Below are positions 33,930 through 43,167 of a stretch of 64,000 nucleotides of DNA, piece after piece. Numbering within the stretch: position 1 is the stretch's first letter; each line of letters starts with the position of its first letter. A program made the translations under genes and the position numbers. The DNA is taken from positions 62,001 through 126,000 of the forward strand of contig NZ_LT906468.1 of NCBI RefSeq assembly GCF_900187125.1, in the 5' to 3' direction. The DNA comes from Sphingobacterium mizutaii. Its GTDB lineage: Bacteria; Bacteroidota; Bacteroidia; Sphingobacteriales; Sphingobacteriaceae. Below the pieces are notes generated by a model, which was given only the letters and a program-made list of their open reading frames with translations, had not been told where the DNA came from and did no database searches.

Positions 33930-35147
33930 TTATTTCCTGTTCTTTTCCTCAATCCATTGGGATAGGTATTTGCTGGAAAGGAATTGATTGGACCACAGAA
34001 TCTGGCCGATTATGTTCTTCCGACGATGACTTTCGATGTTTTGCTGGATTTTTTCGAGTGCATCGGTCAGCTCTTTCCCCCAATTAGGGTCGATCAAGCT
34101 CCTTAATATCTGTTTTGATCTATTGGACGCTGCTTCCCAAATTTGCTGCTCTTGATACAGAGAGACGGCTTTGTCAACAATTTCCTCGGTTTCATCTGCA
34201 ATATAGCCTGGCCATTCCTGATCCTTGAACATGGCTTCTGCACCGACTTTGCTGCTGATTGAGGGAATTCCTGCAAAAAGAGCATCTATAAACTTGCCTT
34301 TCAATCCAGCTCCGAAAGGGATTGGAGCCAATAAAATACGGTATTTTTTTAGGGTATCTATCGCATGCTCTGCCCTCCCCATAATGCGGAAACCTTGCTT
34401 GGGTTGGTTGAGTTGCCAAACCTTATCACTGGGATATGCCCCGTAGATATGCACTTCCGCTTTAGGTAATTGCTTGCGGATCGAAGGCCAGATTTCCTTG
34501 ATGCGTTGGACGGTCTTCCAATTGGGTTCATGCAGGAAGTTGCCGATAAAGGTAAAGTGCTCTCGATCCTCAAATCCTAAAAGTTCTTGTTCCTGCTGTT
34601 TGATTTGGAAGGGAACATAGCTTAAAATCTGTGGACTGATGGCAAATTCATCTTGAAGGAGTTCCATTTCAAATCCGGAGATGATCAGGCTGAGATCTGA
34701 ACGGTAAATGGCAGTCAATTCTCGCTTCGCTAAGTCGGAATAGAGCATCTCACTGTTGAAATCTAAACCTTTTTTATAGGCTTCTTGGCGTGCTTGCCTA
34801 ACAAAATGAAGGTCTTCGGTATCCAAAATGCGGATGGCATGAGGACAGGTTTGCATGACGCGCCAGCTATATTGCTCCTCGGTCATAAAGCGATCAAAAA
34901 GGACTACATCAGGATTTAGTTCTTTGATAAATTCATCAAAGGAGGAATCGTTCAGTTTGATTTCCACTTCCATTACGCCTTTGCTTGCTAGCGGAAAGCT
35001 ATGTTCAGATTTACTGGCTGCAGAGGAAAAGGTAATTTCAAATCCCTGGGAAATGAATAGATCCACGAGTTGCAACATTCTCCAACCAGCCGCTGAGGAG
35101 GTTGGTTCAGGCCATACCAAACCGATGATAAGCATTCTTTTTCCCAT
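33930..35147 (-). CDS. Glycosyltransferase (GT4-like, GT-B fold)
   Basis: A 405-aa protein without signal peptide. It starts MGKRMLIIGLVWPEPTSSAAGWRM, an N-terminal Rossmann-like beginning, and its C-terminal half has HFTFIGNFLHEPNWKTVQRI, FRIMGRAEHAIDTLKKYRILLAPIPFGAGLKGKFIDALFAGIPSISS, the nucleotide-sugar-binding pattern of GT4/GT1-type enzymes (G-A-G-L-K-x-K...A-x-A-x-G-x-P). Donor and acceptor unknown. It abuts the repeat-rich region at its 3' end and the miaE gene is divergent. Confidence 0.85.
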   Translation of the reverse strand: MGKRMLIIGLVWPEPTSSAAGWRMLQLVDLFISQGFEITFSSAASKSEHSFPLASKGVMEVEIKLNDSSFDEFIKELNPDVVLFDRFMTEEQYSWRVMQTCPHAIRILDTEDLHFVRQARQEAYKKGLDFNSEMLYSDLAKRELTAIYRSDLSLIISGFEMELLQDEFAISPQILSYVPFQIKQQEQELLGFEDREHFTFIGNFLHEPNWKTVQRIKEIWPSIRKQLPKAEVHIYGAYPSDKVWQLNQPKQGFRIMGRAEHAIDTLKKYRILLAPIPFGAGLKGKFIDALFAGIPSISSKVGAEAMFKDQEWPGYIADETEEIVDKAVSLYQEQQIWEAASNRSKQILRSLIDPNWGKELTDALEKIQQNIESHRRKNIIGQILWSNQFLSSKYLSQWIEEKNRK

Positions 35148-35198
35148 GTCTCAAAATTACATTATTTCATGTATTTAGGGGGATGATTTTGTTTTCAT

Positions 35199-35206
35199 TA
35201 CCTTTG
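35199..35206 (+). promoter_or_regulatory. Bacteroidetes -7 element TACCTTTG before miaE
   Basis: Perfect match to TAnnTTTG at 35199-35206, with TTTA at 35174-35177 at -33-like spacing. The GTG at 35206 overlaps this element, so translation should begin at the ATG at 35224. Confidence 0.5.
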
Positions 35207-35223
35207 TGGAAATTTTCAATGCT

Positions 35224-35805
35224 ATGTTAGGACTTAAACTTTTGACAGACCCCAGATGGGCCAATATCGCGGAATCTAATTTGGAAGAAATCTTGACGGA
35301 CCATGCTTGGTGCGAACAGAAGGCTGCTTCAAATGCCATTTCATTGATTACCCAGAATTCGGAGCTTGAGGATTTGGTGCATGAGTTGACAGCCATAGCG
35401 ATTGAAGAGATGGAGCATTTCAAGATGGTGATCGATATCATCAAGGAGCGTGGGTATGAATTAGGTCGCGAAAGAAAGGATGATTATGTAGGGCAGTTGA
35501 TGAAATTTGCCAAAAAGGATGGTTCCAGAAACCAGGCTTTTATTGACAGGCTGTTGTTCGCTGCGATGATCGAAGCGAGGAGCTGTGAACGATTCAGGGT
35601 ATTGTCCAAGAACATCAAGGATCAGGATTTGGCCAAGTTCTATCATGATCTTATGGTTTCGGAAGCGAACCATTATACAACTTTCTTGAATTTTGCCAAG
35701 AAATACACGAAAGATGTGGATGTGGATAAGCGCTGGAAGGAATGGTTGGAGTTTGAAGGGAATTTAATCCAGTCTTACGGTAAGAAAGAACAGATCCACG
35801 GATAA
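35224..35805 (+). CDS. miaE: tRNA-(ms2io6A37)-hydroxylase
   Basis: The ATG at 35224 gives MLGLKLLTDPRWANIAESNLEEIL, typical of MiaE (193 aa). It is a ferritin-like di-iron protein: helices carry AWCEQKAASNAI, EEMEHFKMVI and SEANHYTTF (E-x-x-H patterns). MiaE hydroxylates the isopentenyl group of ms2i6A37 in tRNA. The upstream frame opening at GTG 35206 lies in the promoter and is rejected. It ends at a hairpin terminator and shares no operon with neighbours. Confidence 0.9.
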   Translation: MLGLKLLTDPRWANIAESNLEEILTDHAWCEQKAASNAISLITQNSELEDLVHELTAIAIEEMEHFKMVIDIIKERGYELGRERKDDYVGQLMKFAKKDGSRNQAFIDRLLFAAMIEARSCERFRVLSKNIKDQDLAKFYHDLMVSEANHYTTFLNFAKKYTKDVDVDKRWKEWLEFEGNLIQSYGKKEQIHG

Positions 35806-35816
35806 TAAAGGATATT

Positions 35817-35850
35817 AAAAAAGGCATTTCGAAAGAAATGCCTTTTTTTT
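35817..35850. terminator. Bidirectional terminator between miaE and rlmN
   Basis: A ~14-bp stem AAAAAAGGCATTTC/GAAATGCCTTTTTT with a 4-base GAAA loop serves both convergent genes. Confidence 0.9.
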
Positions 35851-36938
35851 TAAGCCTCGCTGGCTTCTTTATCTTTATCCTTGATGGCCAATTGACCACA
35901 GGCGGCATCGATATCCTTTCCTCTACTTCTGCGAACATTGGTAATCACACCTTGACTACGCAAATAAGTGGCAAACTGATCAATCTTATCGGCTTCTGCG
36001 TTCACGAAATCTGCCAAAGCGATAGGGTTATATTCGATGATATTGACCTTACAAGGTACATTCTTGCAGAATTTTGCCAATTCTTTGGCATCTTGCAATT
36101 CATCATTGAAATTATGGAAAACGATGTATTCAAAGGTGATTGGACTCTTGGTTTTGGCATAGAAATACTTCAATGCTTCTGCCAGGGCAGCCAATGAGTT
36201 TTGCTCATTGATTGGCATGATTTCATTCCTTTTATCATCATTTGCTGCGTGCAGTGAAAGGGCCAGGTTAAAACGAACTTCATCATCACCTAATTTCTTG
36301 ATCATTTTGGCGATTCCGGCAGTGGAAACCGTAATTCGTTTGGCGGCCATATTCAAGCCATCCGGAGAAGTGATCCGATCCACCGATTTCATCATGTTGC
36401 TGTAGTTCAATAAAGGTTCACCCATACCCATATAAACAATATTGGTCAATGGATGTCCGTATTTTTCTTCAGCCTGTTTAGCGATCAGTACGACTTGGTC
36501 ATAGATTTCATCGGCATTCAGGTTTCGCTTACGGTCCATATATCCGGTTGCACAGAATTTGCAGGTCAAGCTACAGCCCACTTGGGAGCTTACACAGGCC
36601 GTCATGCGATCATCTGCAGGGATTAAAACCCCTTCAATCACGTTGTTATCGTATAGGCTGAAGGTACTTTTTATAGTTTTATCCGAACTGATCTGGGATT
36701 GTTTAACCTTCACGGCATTGATGGTAAAATTGGCTTTCAGGGTCTCGCGGAGCGACTTGCTCAGATTGCTCATTTCATCGAAATCCGTACAGGATTTTTG
36801 CCATAGCCATTCATAAATCTGCTTGGCACGAAAACCTTGCTCACCCATTTCAACAAGTGCATCCTTTAATTGAGCTAAACTCAAGCTCCTGATATCTACC
36901 GTTTTTACTGCTTTTTCCACGTTACAAAGATACATCAA
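35850..36938 (-). CDS. rlmN: Dual-specificity 23S rRNA/tRNA (adenine C2) methyltransferase
   Basis: A 362-aa radical-SAM protein. The CxxxCxxC iron-sulfur motif is CSLTCKFC (Cys122, 126, 129), followed by ATGYMDRKRNLNADEI; NIVYMGMGEPLLNY and RITVSTAGI are also family signatures. A conserved C-terminal Cys (ACGQL, ~347) and Cys115 (MTACVSSQ) fit the two catalytic cysteines. RlmN methylates A2503 of 23S rRNA and A37 of some tRNAs. The start may be the first or second Met. Confidence 0.95.
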   Translation of the reverse strand: MMYLCNVEKAVKTVDIRSLSLAQLKDALVEMGEQGFRAKQIYEWLWQKSCTDFDEMSNLSKSLRETLKANFTINAVKVKQSQISSDKTIKSTFSLYDNNVIEGVLIPADDRMTACVSSQVGCSLTCKFCATGYMDRKRNLNADEIYDQVVLIAKQAEEKYGHPLTNIVYMGMGEPLLNYSNMMKSVDRITSPDGLNMAAKRITVSTAGIAKMIKKLGDDEVRFNLALSLHAANDDKRNEIMPINEQNSLAALAEALKYFYAKTKSPITFEYIVFHNFNDELQDAKELAKFCKNVPCKVNIIEYNPIALADFVNAEADKIDQFATYLRSQGVITNVRRSRGKDIDAACGQLAIKDKDKEASEA

Positions 36939-37080
36939 AAATTATAAGCTAGAAGTAATAATATTCTTGGGGGGCTTGGCAAAGCATTGGGCAATAAATT
37001 ATCGTTATCAATTTGTTATCTCTTTTCTTTGATTCGTGGATTTCTTTCTGATTATTTATTATTGGGCATATAATCATTGG

Positions 37081-37512
37081 ATGATGAATAAAGGAAAGAT
37101 AATCAGGATTTTGATGTGCATTGTCCCCATCTTTACCCTGTCTTGTGAGCAGGTGAGAACCAATTTTTGTATTCGTGATTTCAAGAAAGAATTTAGGCGG
37201 AATGTTTCGGAAGGGAAGATTGATTTCCAGCAGATGAATTGCTTTCCTTGGGATACCTTGATGATTTTGGCGCCCTATCATTACAGTGATCAGATCAAAG
37301 AAGAAACGGGACTGGTTATTCCGAGCTATTTAAGCAGTGTGAATGCAGAAAAAGCCTTTTTGGTGTTCTTGGAAAAGAGAAATATCCAAAGGATCATTCC
37401 CATTTCGCAGCATGATATGGATCTCGATTCCTATATCCGCCAAAAAGCTTTTTCTGCAAGTTTCCTTGTCATAGACAGGAAGGATTGTAGTACAATTAGT
37501 ATTGTGGATTAG
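37081..37512 (+). CDS. Hypothetical lipoprotein
   Basis: I chose the ATG at 37081 (or 37084), giving a lipoprotein signal MMNKGKIIRILMCIVPIFTLSC with Cys22; the earlier frame opening at 37036 starts with unlikely residues. The 143-aa product has no recognised domain. Its last 17 bases overlap the 3' end of the convergent DUF4349 gene. Confidence 0.6.
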   Translation: MMNKGKIIRILMCIVPIFTLSCEQVRTNFCIRDFKKEFRRNVSEGKIDFQQMNCFPWDTLMILAPYHYSDQIKEETGLVIPSYLSSVNAEKAFLVFLEKRNIQRIIPISQHDMDLDSYIRQKAFSASFLVIDRKDCSTISIVD

Positions 37513-38383
37513 ACTTTTTTGCTTTCCTGGTTTTTCTGATTCGCTGGATTGCCCATGCTACAAGAACAACAATCATCCAAATCGGCCATAAGCTGATGAT
37601 CCCTAAGGCTATGGTTTGGATCATATTCCAACCAAAGGTCAAAGAATCCTTGATTTTTACCCAAAAGGAATTGCTGCCCATTGGGAGATTAGCTTGGTAT
37701 TCGAAAAGATTGATGGTAATTGTGCTGTAGTTTACCTGATTGCTGAGATTTCGCATGGTCGCCTCACTACTATCAATTTCTTCCTGCAATTTTCGGATCT
37801 GTTCCTGGATTTCAAGAAGGTCCTTTACATTTTTTGCGCTGCTAACCATATTCTGATAGCGTTCAAGGAAAGCTCTTTTGCTTTTCAGCCTCGACTCGAT
37901 GTCATAGTATTCAATGGATACATCATCGGCACTGAAGTTTTTATTGGTGATTTTATCCTCACCTTTTTCCAGGGCATTCAAGAAATTGTCCAATACATTT
38001 GATGGCACACGGATAGTTAGGTTATATGAGGTGAAATCATTGTTGTTATTCGTGAATTCTTGTTCGTAGTAGGCATTGTATTTTTTTACCAAGGCATCCA
38101 GATTTGCTTTGCTTTGCTCAATTTTTTTGGATTCAAGGGATATATTTCCTGTACGGATGATCTTGATCGTTGAATTTTGCTGATTTTGAAGCGGTTCTTT
38201 TTCTGGGGCTTCATTTCTATCAACCGTTCTTCCTTTCCACATTTTTGGTCCTGAAGCAGGAGCAAGATCTTCTAGGGTTACAGTTTCTACATTCGCAGCG
38301 TTGGCTTGCGATTCACTTTGTTTATTGGAGCAAGCTCCCATTGCAAATAGCATAAGGAGAAGCCATAAATGATTTCTTTTCAT
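37496..38383 (-). CDS. DUF4349 lipoprotein
   Basis: A 295-aa protein: lipobox AMGAC (Cys18), a beta-alpha region (STIKIIRTGNISLES...LTIRVPSNVLDNFLNAL), a coiled coil (DVSIEYYDIESRLKSKRAFLERYQNMV...LLEIQEQIRKLQEEIDS), STITINLFEY, then a C-terminal transmembrane segment (IIS­LWPIWMIVVLVAWA, ~258-280) and basic tail. This is the DUF4349 arrangement. Function unknown; the family is often envelope-associated. Confidence 0.88.
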   Translation of the reverse strand: MKRNHLWLLLMLFAMGACSNKQSESQANAANVETVTLEDLAPASGPKMWKGRTVDRNEAPEKEPLQNQQNSTIKIIRTGNISLESKKIEQSKANLDALVKKYNAYYEQEFTNNNNDFTSYNLTIRVPSNVLDNFLNALEKGEDKITNKNFSADDVSIEYYDIESRLKSKRAFLERYQNMVSSAKNVKDLLEIQEQIRKLQEEIDSSEATMRNLSNQVNYSTITINLFEYQANLPMGSNSFWVKIKDSLTFGWNMIQTIALGIISLWPIWMIVVLVAWAIQRIRKTRKAKKSNPQY

Positions 38384-38431
38384 ATTGTAAGTTTATAGGG
38401 TGATGCAGGAAGTTTGGAAATTCCATAAAAT

Positions 38432-38457
38432 AAAAAAAGGGCTTATGCCCTTTTTTT
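38432..38457 (-). terminator. Terminator of the luciferase-like oxidoreductase gene
   Basis: AAAAAAAGGGC/GCCCTTTTTTT with a TTAT loop sits between the oxidoreductase stop and the DUF4349 start. Confidence 0.85.
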
Positions 38458-38475
38458 ATTTGTTTCAAAAATAGT

Positions 38476-39507
38476 TTATTTCAAAGCCGCTTTCACTTTT
38501 GGAATGATTTGGTTTCCGTAAAGTTCAATGGCTTTCATCATTTTACTGTGGTCTGGGCTACCCACATCGGTATGGGCAGAGAACCTCGTCAATCCAAAGG
38601 TTTCCTGGATCTGCAAGATTTTGTCAACAGATTCATTGACATCTGCCACGATCAGGTGGCCATGGCTAGAACGGCCATAGTCATATTGTGTCCTTTGGTA
38701 TGGAGGCCATCCCCTAGATGCGCCGATTCGGTTCATCTGTGCTGAATAATACGGGTAATACCAATCTGCGATTTCTTTAGAGTTCTCTCCAAAGAAAGAG
38801 TGCATGTGTACACCGACTTGGTATTTGCTCATGTCGTGACCATTATCCTGATAGGCTTGCTCGTAAATTTCAAATAGAGGTTTGAAATTGATCGGAGAAC
38901 CACCAATAATGGCAAACATAACCGGTAAACCCAAACGACCTGCGCGGATAACCGATTCTGTGGTACCACCTACTGCAATCCATATCGGTAATTTATCATT
39001 GACCGCTCTTGGGTAAATGGTCTGATTGATCAAGCTGGCACGGTGTTTACCGGTCCAGTTGACGGTCTGTGAATTGTTGATGCGAAGTAGCAGGTCCAAT
39101 TTTTCTTCAAATAGTGAGCTGTAATCCTTTAAATCATGTCCAAATAGCGGGAATGATTCAATGAAAGATCCACGGCCAGCCATGATTTCTGCCCTGCCAT
39201 TGGAAATTAAATCTACGGTTGCAAAATCCTGGTATAATTTGACAGGGTCAGCGGAGCTCAATACAGAGACAGCTGATCCTAGTTTGATTCTTTTGGTTAC
39301 TGTTGCGGCTGCAGCCAACACGATTTCAGGAGCTGCCACGGCGTAATCTGCACGATGATGCTCGCCCATTCCAAAGAAATCTACACCCACTTCATCCATC
39401 AATTTGATTTCTTCTATTATTTCTTGTAGCCTTTGTTGCGGCGCTTGTATTTTCCCAGTCTGAGTATCGATTTGCAAGTCCCCAAACATGCCTATTCCTA
39501 ATTCCAT
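38476..39507 (-). CDS. LLM-class flavin-dependent oxidoreductase
   Basis: A 343-aa TIM-barrel protein of the bacterial luciferase-like family. It contains FFGMGEHHRADYAVAAPEIVLAAAA, KLGSAVSVLSSADPVKLYQDFATVDLISNGRAEIMAGRGSFIESFPLFG, and IWIAVGGTTESVIRAGRLGLPV, standard for flavin (F420/FMN) oxidoreductases. Substrate unknown. It is monocistronic. Confidence 0.92.
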   Translation of the reverse strand: MELGIGMFGDLQIDTQTGKIQAPQQRLQEIIEEIKLMDEVGVDFFGMGEHHRADYAVAAPEIVLAAAATVTKRIKLGSAVSVLSSADPVKLYQDFATVDLISNGRAEIMAGRGSFIESFPLFGHDLKDYSSLFEEKLDLLLRINNSQTVNWTGKHRASLINQTIYPRAVNDKLPIWIAVGGTTESVIRAGRLGLPVMFAIIGGSPINFKPLFEIYEQAYQDNGHDMSKYQVGVHMHSFFGENSKEIADWYYPYYSAQMNRIGASRGWPPYQRTQYDYGRSSHGHLIVADVNESVDKILQIQETFGLTRFSAHTDVGSPDHSKMMKAIELYGNQIIPKVKAALK

Positions 39508-39663
39508 CTGTTTTTCCTTTCTTATATGAGTCTACAAAAATACAACCTGAATTGTTCTTAACCGTTGATATATGATAAGAAGTGAAATAGTAATGAAATC
39601 TTAATCCTATTGCTAATATTTCTTAATGCAGGGATTTTATTTTTGAGGCCCTAACAGCATGCA

Positions 39664-40353
39664 ATGGTCAAATACTGGCGTTCACTCCTTCATCTCTTTT
39701 ATCCAGAGTTGTGCATGGGATGTAACGTTGCCTTAATCGACCAAGAAGAAATTATCTGCACTTCCTGTTTGTACCACCTGCCTTATACTGATTTTCATTT
39801 GGATTCGAATAATGAAGCAGTCCAATTACTGAAGGGGAAGTTTCCTTTTGAGTTTGCTACTTCCATGCTGCATTTGCGATCGGGTTCCATCGTTGAAAAA
39901 TTAATCTATAACCTGAAGTATAACAATCATCCCCAAGTGGGAAAATACTTGGGCAAGAAGTATGGCGCTATATTAGGGGAATCAGGGTTTTTCAACGATA
40001 TCGAGGTCATAGTTCCCATTCCGCTCCATCCCAAAAGGATGATGAAACGAGGATACAACCAGAGTCAATGCATTGCAAATGGTTTGGCAGAGACCATGGG
40101 GGTACCCGTGAATACGCAATTGTTAAAACGTGGGAAATACCAAAAAAGTCAGACCAAGATGTACCGTTCGGACCGGATCAGCAATGTTGAGGATTCCTTT
40201 TATTGTACAGATGGAGAACAAGGGGATGCCCGTCATATCCTTTTAGTAGACGATGTATTGACCACTGGAGCGACGATGACGGCTGCAGCTGAAGAATTGA
40301 TCAGCGCTATTCCCAATTGTAAGATTTTTATAGTTAGCATTGGTCGGGCATAG
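39664..40353 (+). CDS. comF: ComF-family phosphoribosyltransferase-like protein
   Basis: A 229-aa protein. The N-terminal zinc-binding Cys pairs are CMGC (17, 20) and CTSC (32, 35). The C-terminal phosphoribosyltransferase domain has VPIPLHPKRMMKRGYNQSQCIANGLA, LLKRGKYQKSQTKM and the PRPP motif ILLVDDVLTTGATM. ComF is linked with DNA uptake and, in Bacteroidetes, its role is not established. A -7-like TATTTTTG at 39638-39645 precedes it. Confidence 0.92.
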   Translation: MVKYWRSLLHLFYPELCMGCNVALIDQEEIICTSCLYHLPYTDFHLDSNNEAVQLLKGKFPFEFATSMLHLRSGSIVEKLIYNLKYNNHPQVGKYLGKKYGAILGESGFFNDIEVIVPIPLHPKRMMKRGYNQSQCIANGLAETMGVPVNTQLLKRGKYQKSQTKMYRSDRISNVEDSFYCTDGEQGDARHILLVDDVLTTGATMTAAAEELISAIPNCKIFIVSIGRA

Positions 40354-40392
40354 ATTTTAATCCTATCCTGCCAGACCCATTAGCATGTAGGA

Positions 40393-40779
40393 TCAGGAAT
40401 ATTGAAATTTTCTATTGTACAACAGCAAATAGCTAAATAGTGCCATTCCAATTCCTACATAATCTGCGAAAATATCCCACCAATCAGCTTGTCTTGAATC
40501 TGTAAAATACATCTGGGCTCCTTCGGTAAAGAAAGCGAAAAATGAAGCCACACAGAATACAATGATAAAGGTCTTAACTTTTGTTGCTCTTCTTTTTGTG
40601 TCTACAACTCTTCCAAAAAGGATCAAAGTCGTCAATAGATAAAAGCTTCCGGTATGCACCAGTTTGTCAAATCCTTGAAAAAAACCTTCGGTAGGAAAGT
40701 CATTCGCGGGCAACAATAAAAGGAGCATCATAACAATAGCCCATAAAATTGCCCATGCATAGTTTATTATCCAATTCAT
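40393..40779 (-). CDS. VanZ-like membrane protein
   Basis: A 128-aa protein with four transmembrane helices. The pattern F-D-K-L-V-H...FAFFTEGAQMYF...RQADWWDIFADYVGIGMAL is the VanZ-like signature (H in helix, E-x-x-Q, D-x-x-x-N/D). VanZ proteins contribute to teicoplanin resistance in some bacteria; in this genome a housekeeping or phospholipid-related role is more likely. Confidence 0.85.
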   Translation of the reverse strand: MNWIINYAWAILWAIVMMLLLLLPANDFPTEGFFQGFDKLVHTGSFYLLTTLILFGRVVDTKRRATKVKTFIIVFCVASFFAFFTEGAQMYFTDSRQADWWDIFADYVGIGMALFSYLLLYNRKFQYS

Positions 40780-40921
40780 TGTTGATAAAAATCGTATTTA
40801 AATGTCAGATTAAAAAGCTTTTGAATCAATTTTTTTGCCTTCCAACAATTAGTTAGATATTTTAATGAAAAATTATTAAACTGATAATCAGCGTGTTGCA
40901 TAACTATTATGAAAAAATATA

Positions 40922-40963
40922 GTACTATGTATTGCAAAGTACCATCCAAAGGATATATCTTTG
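40922..40963 (+). promoter_or_regulatory. PadR promoter with overlapping inverted repeat
   Basis: The -7 element TATCTTTG (40956-40963) matches TAnnTTTG exactly, and TATTG (40930-40934) sits 21 bases upstream at -33. The inverted repeat GTACT-N11-AGTAC (40922-40942) overlaps the -33 region, as expected for autoregulation by a PadR-type repressor. The likely start of transcription is near 40970, at or next to the ATG at 40971. Confidence 0.6.
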
Positions 40964-40970
40964 TATTGTT

Positions 40971-41306
40971 ATGATAGCTGAAAATACACAAACCCAAATG
41001 AGGAAAGGAATACTGGAATACTGTATTCTTTCAATTATTTCTCGGGGAGAAATATATGCCTCAGACATAATCAGCGAATTAAAAAAAGCTGAATTGTTGG
41101 TGGTTGAGGGCACACTATATCCATTGCTTACCAGATTAAAGAATAACGGTTTATTGAGTTATATCTGGAAGGAGTCGACTTCAGGTCCACCAAGAAAATA
41201 CTATGAAATTACTTCCGAGGGGATGGAAGTATTGAAACGATTGGATGTTACTTGGAAAGAATTGGTCTTTGCGGTAGAAACGTCCTTACAAAACAGAGAA
41301 ATTTAA
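40971..41306 (+). CDS. PadR-family transcriptional regulator
   Basis: The ATG at 40971 gives a 111-aa protein, MIAENTQTQMRKGILEYCILSIISRG, the standard PadR beginning; the longer frame (40932) is rejected because it runs through the promoter. The winged HTH has AELLVVEGTLYPLLTRLKNNGLLSY and GPPRKYYEITSEG. PadR here is followed by a PspC-domain gene 24 bp downstream, a common Bacteroidetes pair in envelope stress control. Autoregulation is suggested by the operator over its promoter. Confidence 0.92.
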   Translation: MIAENTQTQMRKGILEYCILSIISRGEIYASDIISELKKAELLVVEGTLYPLLTRLKNNGLLSYIWKESTSGPPRKYYEITSEGMEVLKRLDVTWKELVFAVETSLQNREI

Positions 41307-41330
41307 CTATACCATTAACTAAATACAGCC

Positions 41331-43100
41331 ATGAACAAAACTATAATCATCAATATAAACAGTATCGTCTTTCATATCGAGGAAGATGCATATGAAATCC
41401 TTCGGTCATATATGATCGAGATCAAGAGGCATTTCGGGAATTCTGAAGATAGCCGTGAGATCTTGGAGGATATCGAGAACCGTATTGCGGAGATGTTTTC
41501 GGAGCGTATCCAAACGGGTCGCAAAGAAGTGATCAACCGTGAAGATGTGGATCAAGTTATTGCCCAAATGGGTAGGGTAAGTGATTTTGAGTCTGAAATC
41601 GGCGATGAGCCACGTATGGAAAGCGAGCCAAGAGCAGCTTTTGCAGATCAGGCTGAAAATGCTGGACACTTCCAGACAGAGCAACAACCTGGACAAGAAG
41701 AAGGACAGGAGCATCAGGCTGAGCCAAGCTTTACGGAATACCTGACTTCGAAAAAATTAATGCGCGATATGGACGATAAGGTTCTGAGCGGGGTTTGTAG
41801 CGGATTATCGCATTATTTCAACATCGAAGCAAAGTGGGTAAGGATCATCTTTATTTTGTTCTTCTTGTTCGGTGGATCGGGCGTGCTATTGTACTTCGTA
41901 CTGTGGGCCGTGATGCCGAAAGCAGTAACCCGTGCCGATAAATTGGCGATGCGTGGTGAGCAAGCAAACCTGCACAATTTCAAGAAGTCTTTCGATGAAG
42001 AAATGAAGGGAGTTCGCGAAAATTTTTCGGGAGCCGGCGAGCATATTAGTCGAGGCGCTCGTTCGGTTGGAGACTCTTTAGGATCTTTTTTCTCGGTAAT
42101 TGGAAAAATTTTAGCGGTGTTGGTGTTGATCTGGGCGGGCTTGAGCATCATTGGTCTTTTTGTATTCTTTGTATTCAACGTGTTGAATATCATGGGTTAT
42201 CAAAATCCAATGTATTTCCCACCTCTTGAGGTGTTAGACCCTGCTTCAGCTTTATTTGCCATCCTTGCAGGTACTCTTGCTATCATCATCCCATTGCTGG
42301 CGCTGTTCTTCTTGTTATTGCGTGTTGTTTTCAAAACAAAACCGATGAACAATTATGCAAGTATGTCGCTATTGGCAGCTTGGATCGTATCCATCGTCAT
42401 GATCTTATACTTCGTGGTGGTGACCAACCAAGATTTTGTGGAAGAGAGTACTATTTCGGTGGAGAAAACATTAGATAAAAAAGACACCTATGTGATTTCA
42501 GAAAATGATGTTCGCGTAATCAAAGCTTCCGATGAGGACTTCAACAAGAATAAAATCAATCCTGGAAAGGGCGGACTATTAATCGGCAATTACTTGCGCA
42601 ATGATATTTCGGTACATATTGAATCGATCGACTCATTGAAGACTCCATATATACAATATAATTATATCGCAAAGGGATCTTCTTATGCAGCGGCATCGGC
42701 AAGAGCTTCCAAGATCGCTTATAAGGTCAACCAAAATGCTGAGAACTTAATGTTCGATAGTCATTTTGCTTTGGAGGACAAACAATTGATCCGTGATCAG
42801 CATGTTAGAATGAACCTATACTTGCCAGTTGGAACTAAGGTCCTTTTGAACAGAAATATGGAGTGGAAAGTGCGCGATATTTGGGCAAATGAATGTCACG
42901 GAAAAGAAGAATCTAAATTTTCTGAGTGGATCATGACGAAAAATGGCTTGAAATGCATCTTAAAATTAGAAGAGGAGAAAGCCAAGGAAGCAGAAGAGCT
43001 GAAAAAGAAAGCAGAGGAAAAATTAGAAAAGACAAAAAAAGAAGATAAGGAAGCAACCTCTGAAGAGGAAGAAGCGTCTTCAGAAGAGAATAACGCATAA
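41331..43100 (+). CDS. PspC-domain membrane protein
   Basis: A 589-aa protein. The N-terminal ~100 residues contain a HAAS-like region (IFHIEEDAYEILRSYMIEIKRHF...ILEDIENRIAEMF), then an acidic spacer, a PspC domain (~145-200, KLMRDMDDKVLSGVCSGLSHYFNIEAKWVRIIFILFFLFGGSG), several transmembrane helices (~250-370) and a soluble domain, ending in a charged Glu/Lys-rich coiled tail. It pairs with the PadR repressor and may sense envelope stress. Co-transcribed with PadR and possibly with the receptor downstream (67 bp). Confidence 0.88.
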   Translation: MNKTIIININSIVFHIEEDAYEILRSYMIEIKRHFGNSEDSREILEDIENRIAEMFSERIQTGRKEVINREDVDQVIAQMGRVSDFESEIGDEPRMESEPRAAFADQAENAGHFQTEQQPGQEEGQEHQAEPSFTEYLTSKKLMRDMDDKVLSGVCSGLSHYFNIEAKWVRIIFILFFLFGGSGVLLYFVLWAVMPKAVTRADKLAMRGEQANLHNFKKSFDEEMKGVRENFSGAGEHISRGARSVGDSLGSFFSVIGKILAVLVLIWAGLSIIGLFVFFVFNVLNIMGYQNPMYFPPLEVLDPASALFAILAGTLAIIIPLLALFFLLLRVVFKTKPMNNYASMSLLAAWIVSIVMILYFVVVTNQDFVEESTISVEKTLDKKDTYVISENDVRVIKASDEDFNKNKINPGKGGLLIGNYLRNDISVHIESIDSLKTPYIQYNYIAKGSSYAAASARASKIAYKVNQNAENLMFDSHFALEDKQLIRDQHVRMNLYLPVGTKVLLNRNMEWKVRDIWANECHGKEESKFSEWIMTKNGLKCILKLEEEKAKEAEELKKKAEEKLEKTKKEDKEATSEEEEASSEENNA

Positions 43101-43167
43101 GGGGCAATAGAATACTAACGATAAAAACTAAAAAAAACTAATCAAAATTACATTAATACCTAAGAAA

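Noticed and set aside
33758..34087. 109-aa open frame on the plus strand in the repeat field and over the 3' end of the glycosyltransferase gene
   Set aside because: It translates the direct repeats and the antisense of a real gene, and its composition (repeated SSYPFHPG) reflects repeats rather than a protein.
35206..35223. GTG start codon for miaE
   Set aside because: It overlaps a perfect -7 promoter element, and MiaE normally starts at the following ATG.
37496..37512. Overlap of lipoprotein and DUF4349 3' ends as a frameshift or error
   Set aside because: The two genes are convergent and both keep intact stops; a short 17-bp overlap is normal.
40354..40392. Possible hairpin terminator between comF and the VanZ-like gene
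   Set aside because: ATCCTA and TAGGAT arms are short, separated by a long loop and have no T run, so I did not call it.
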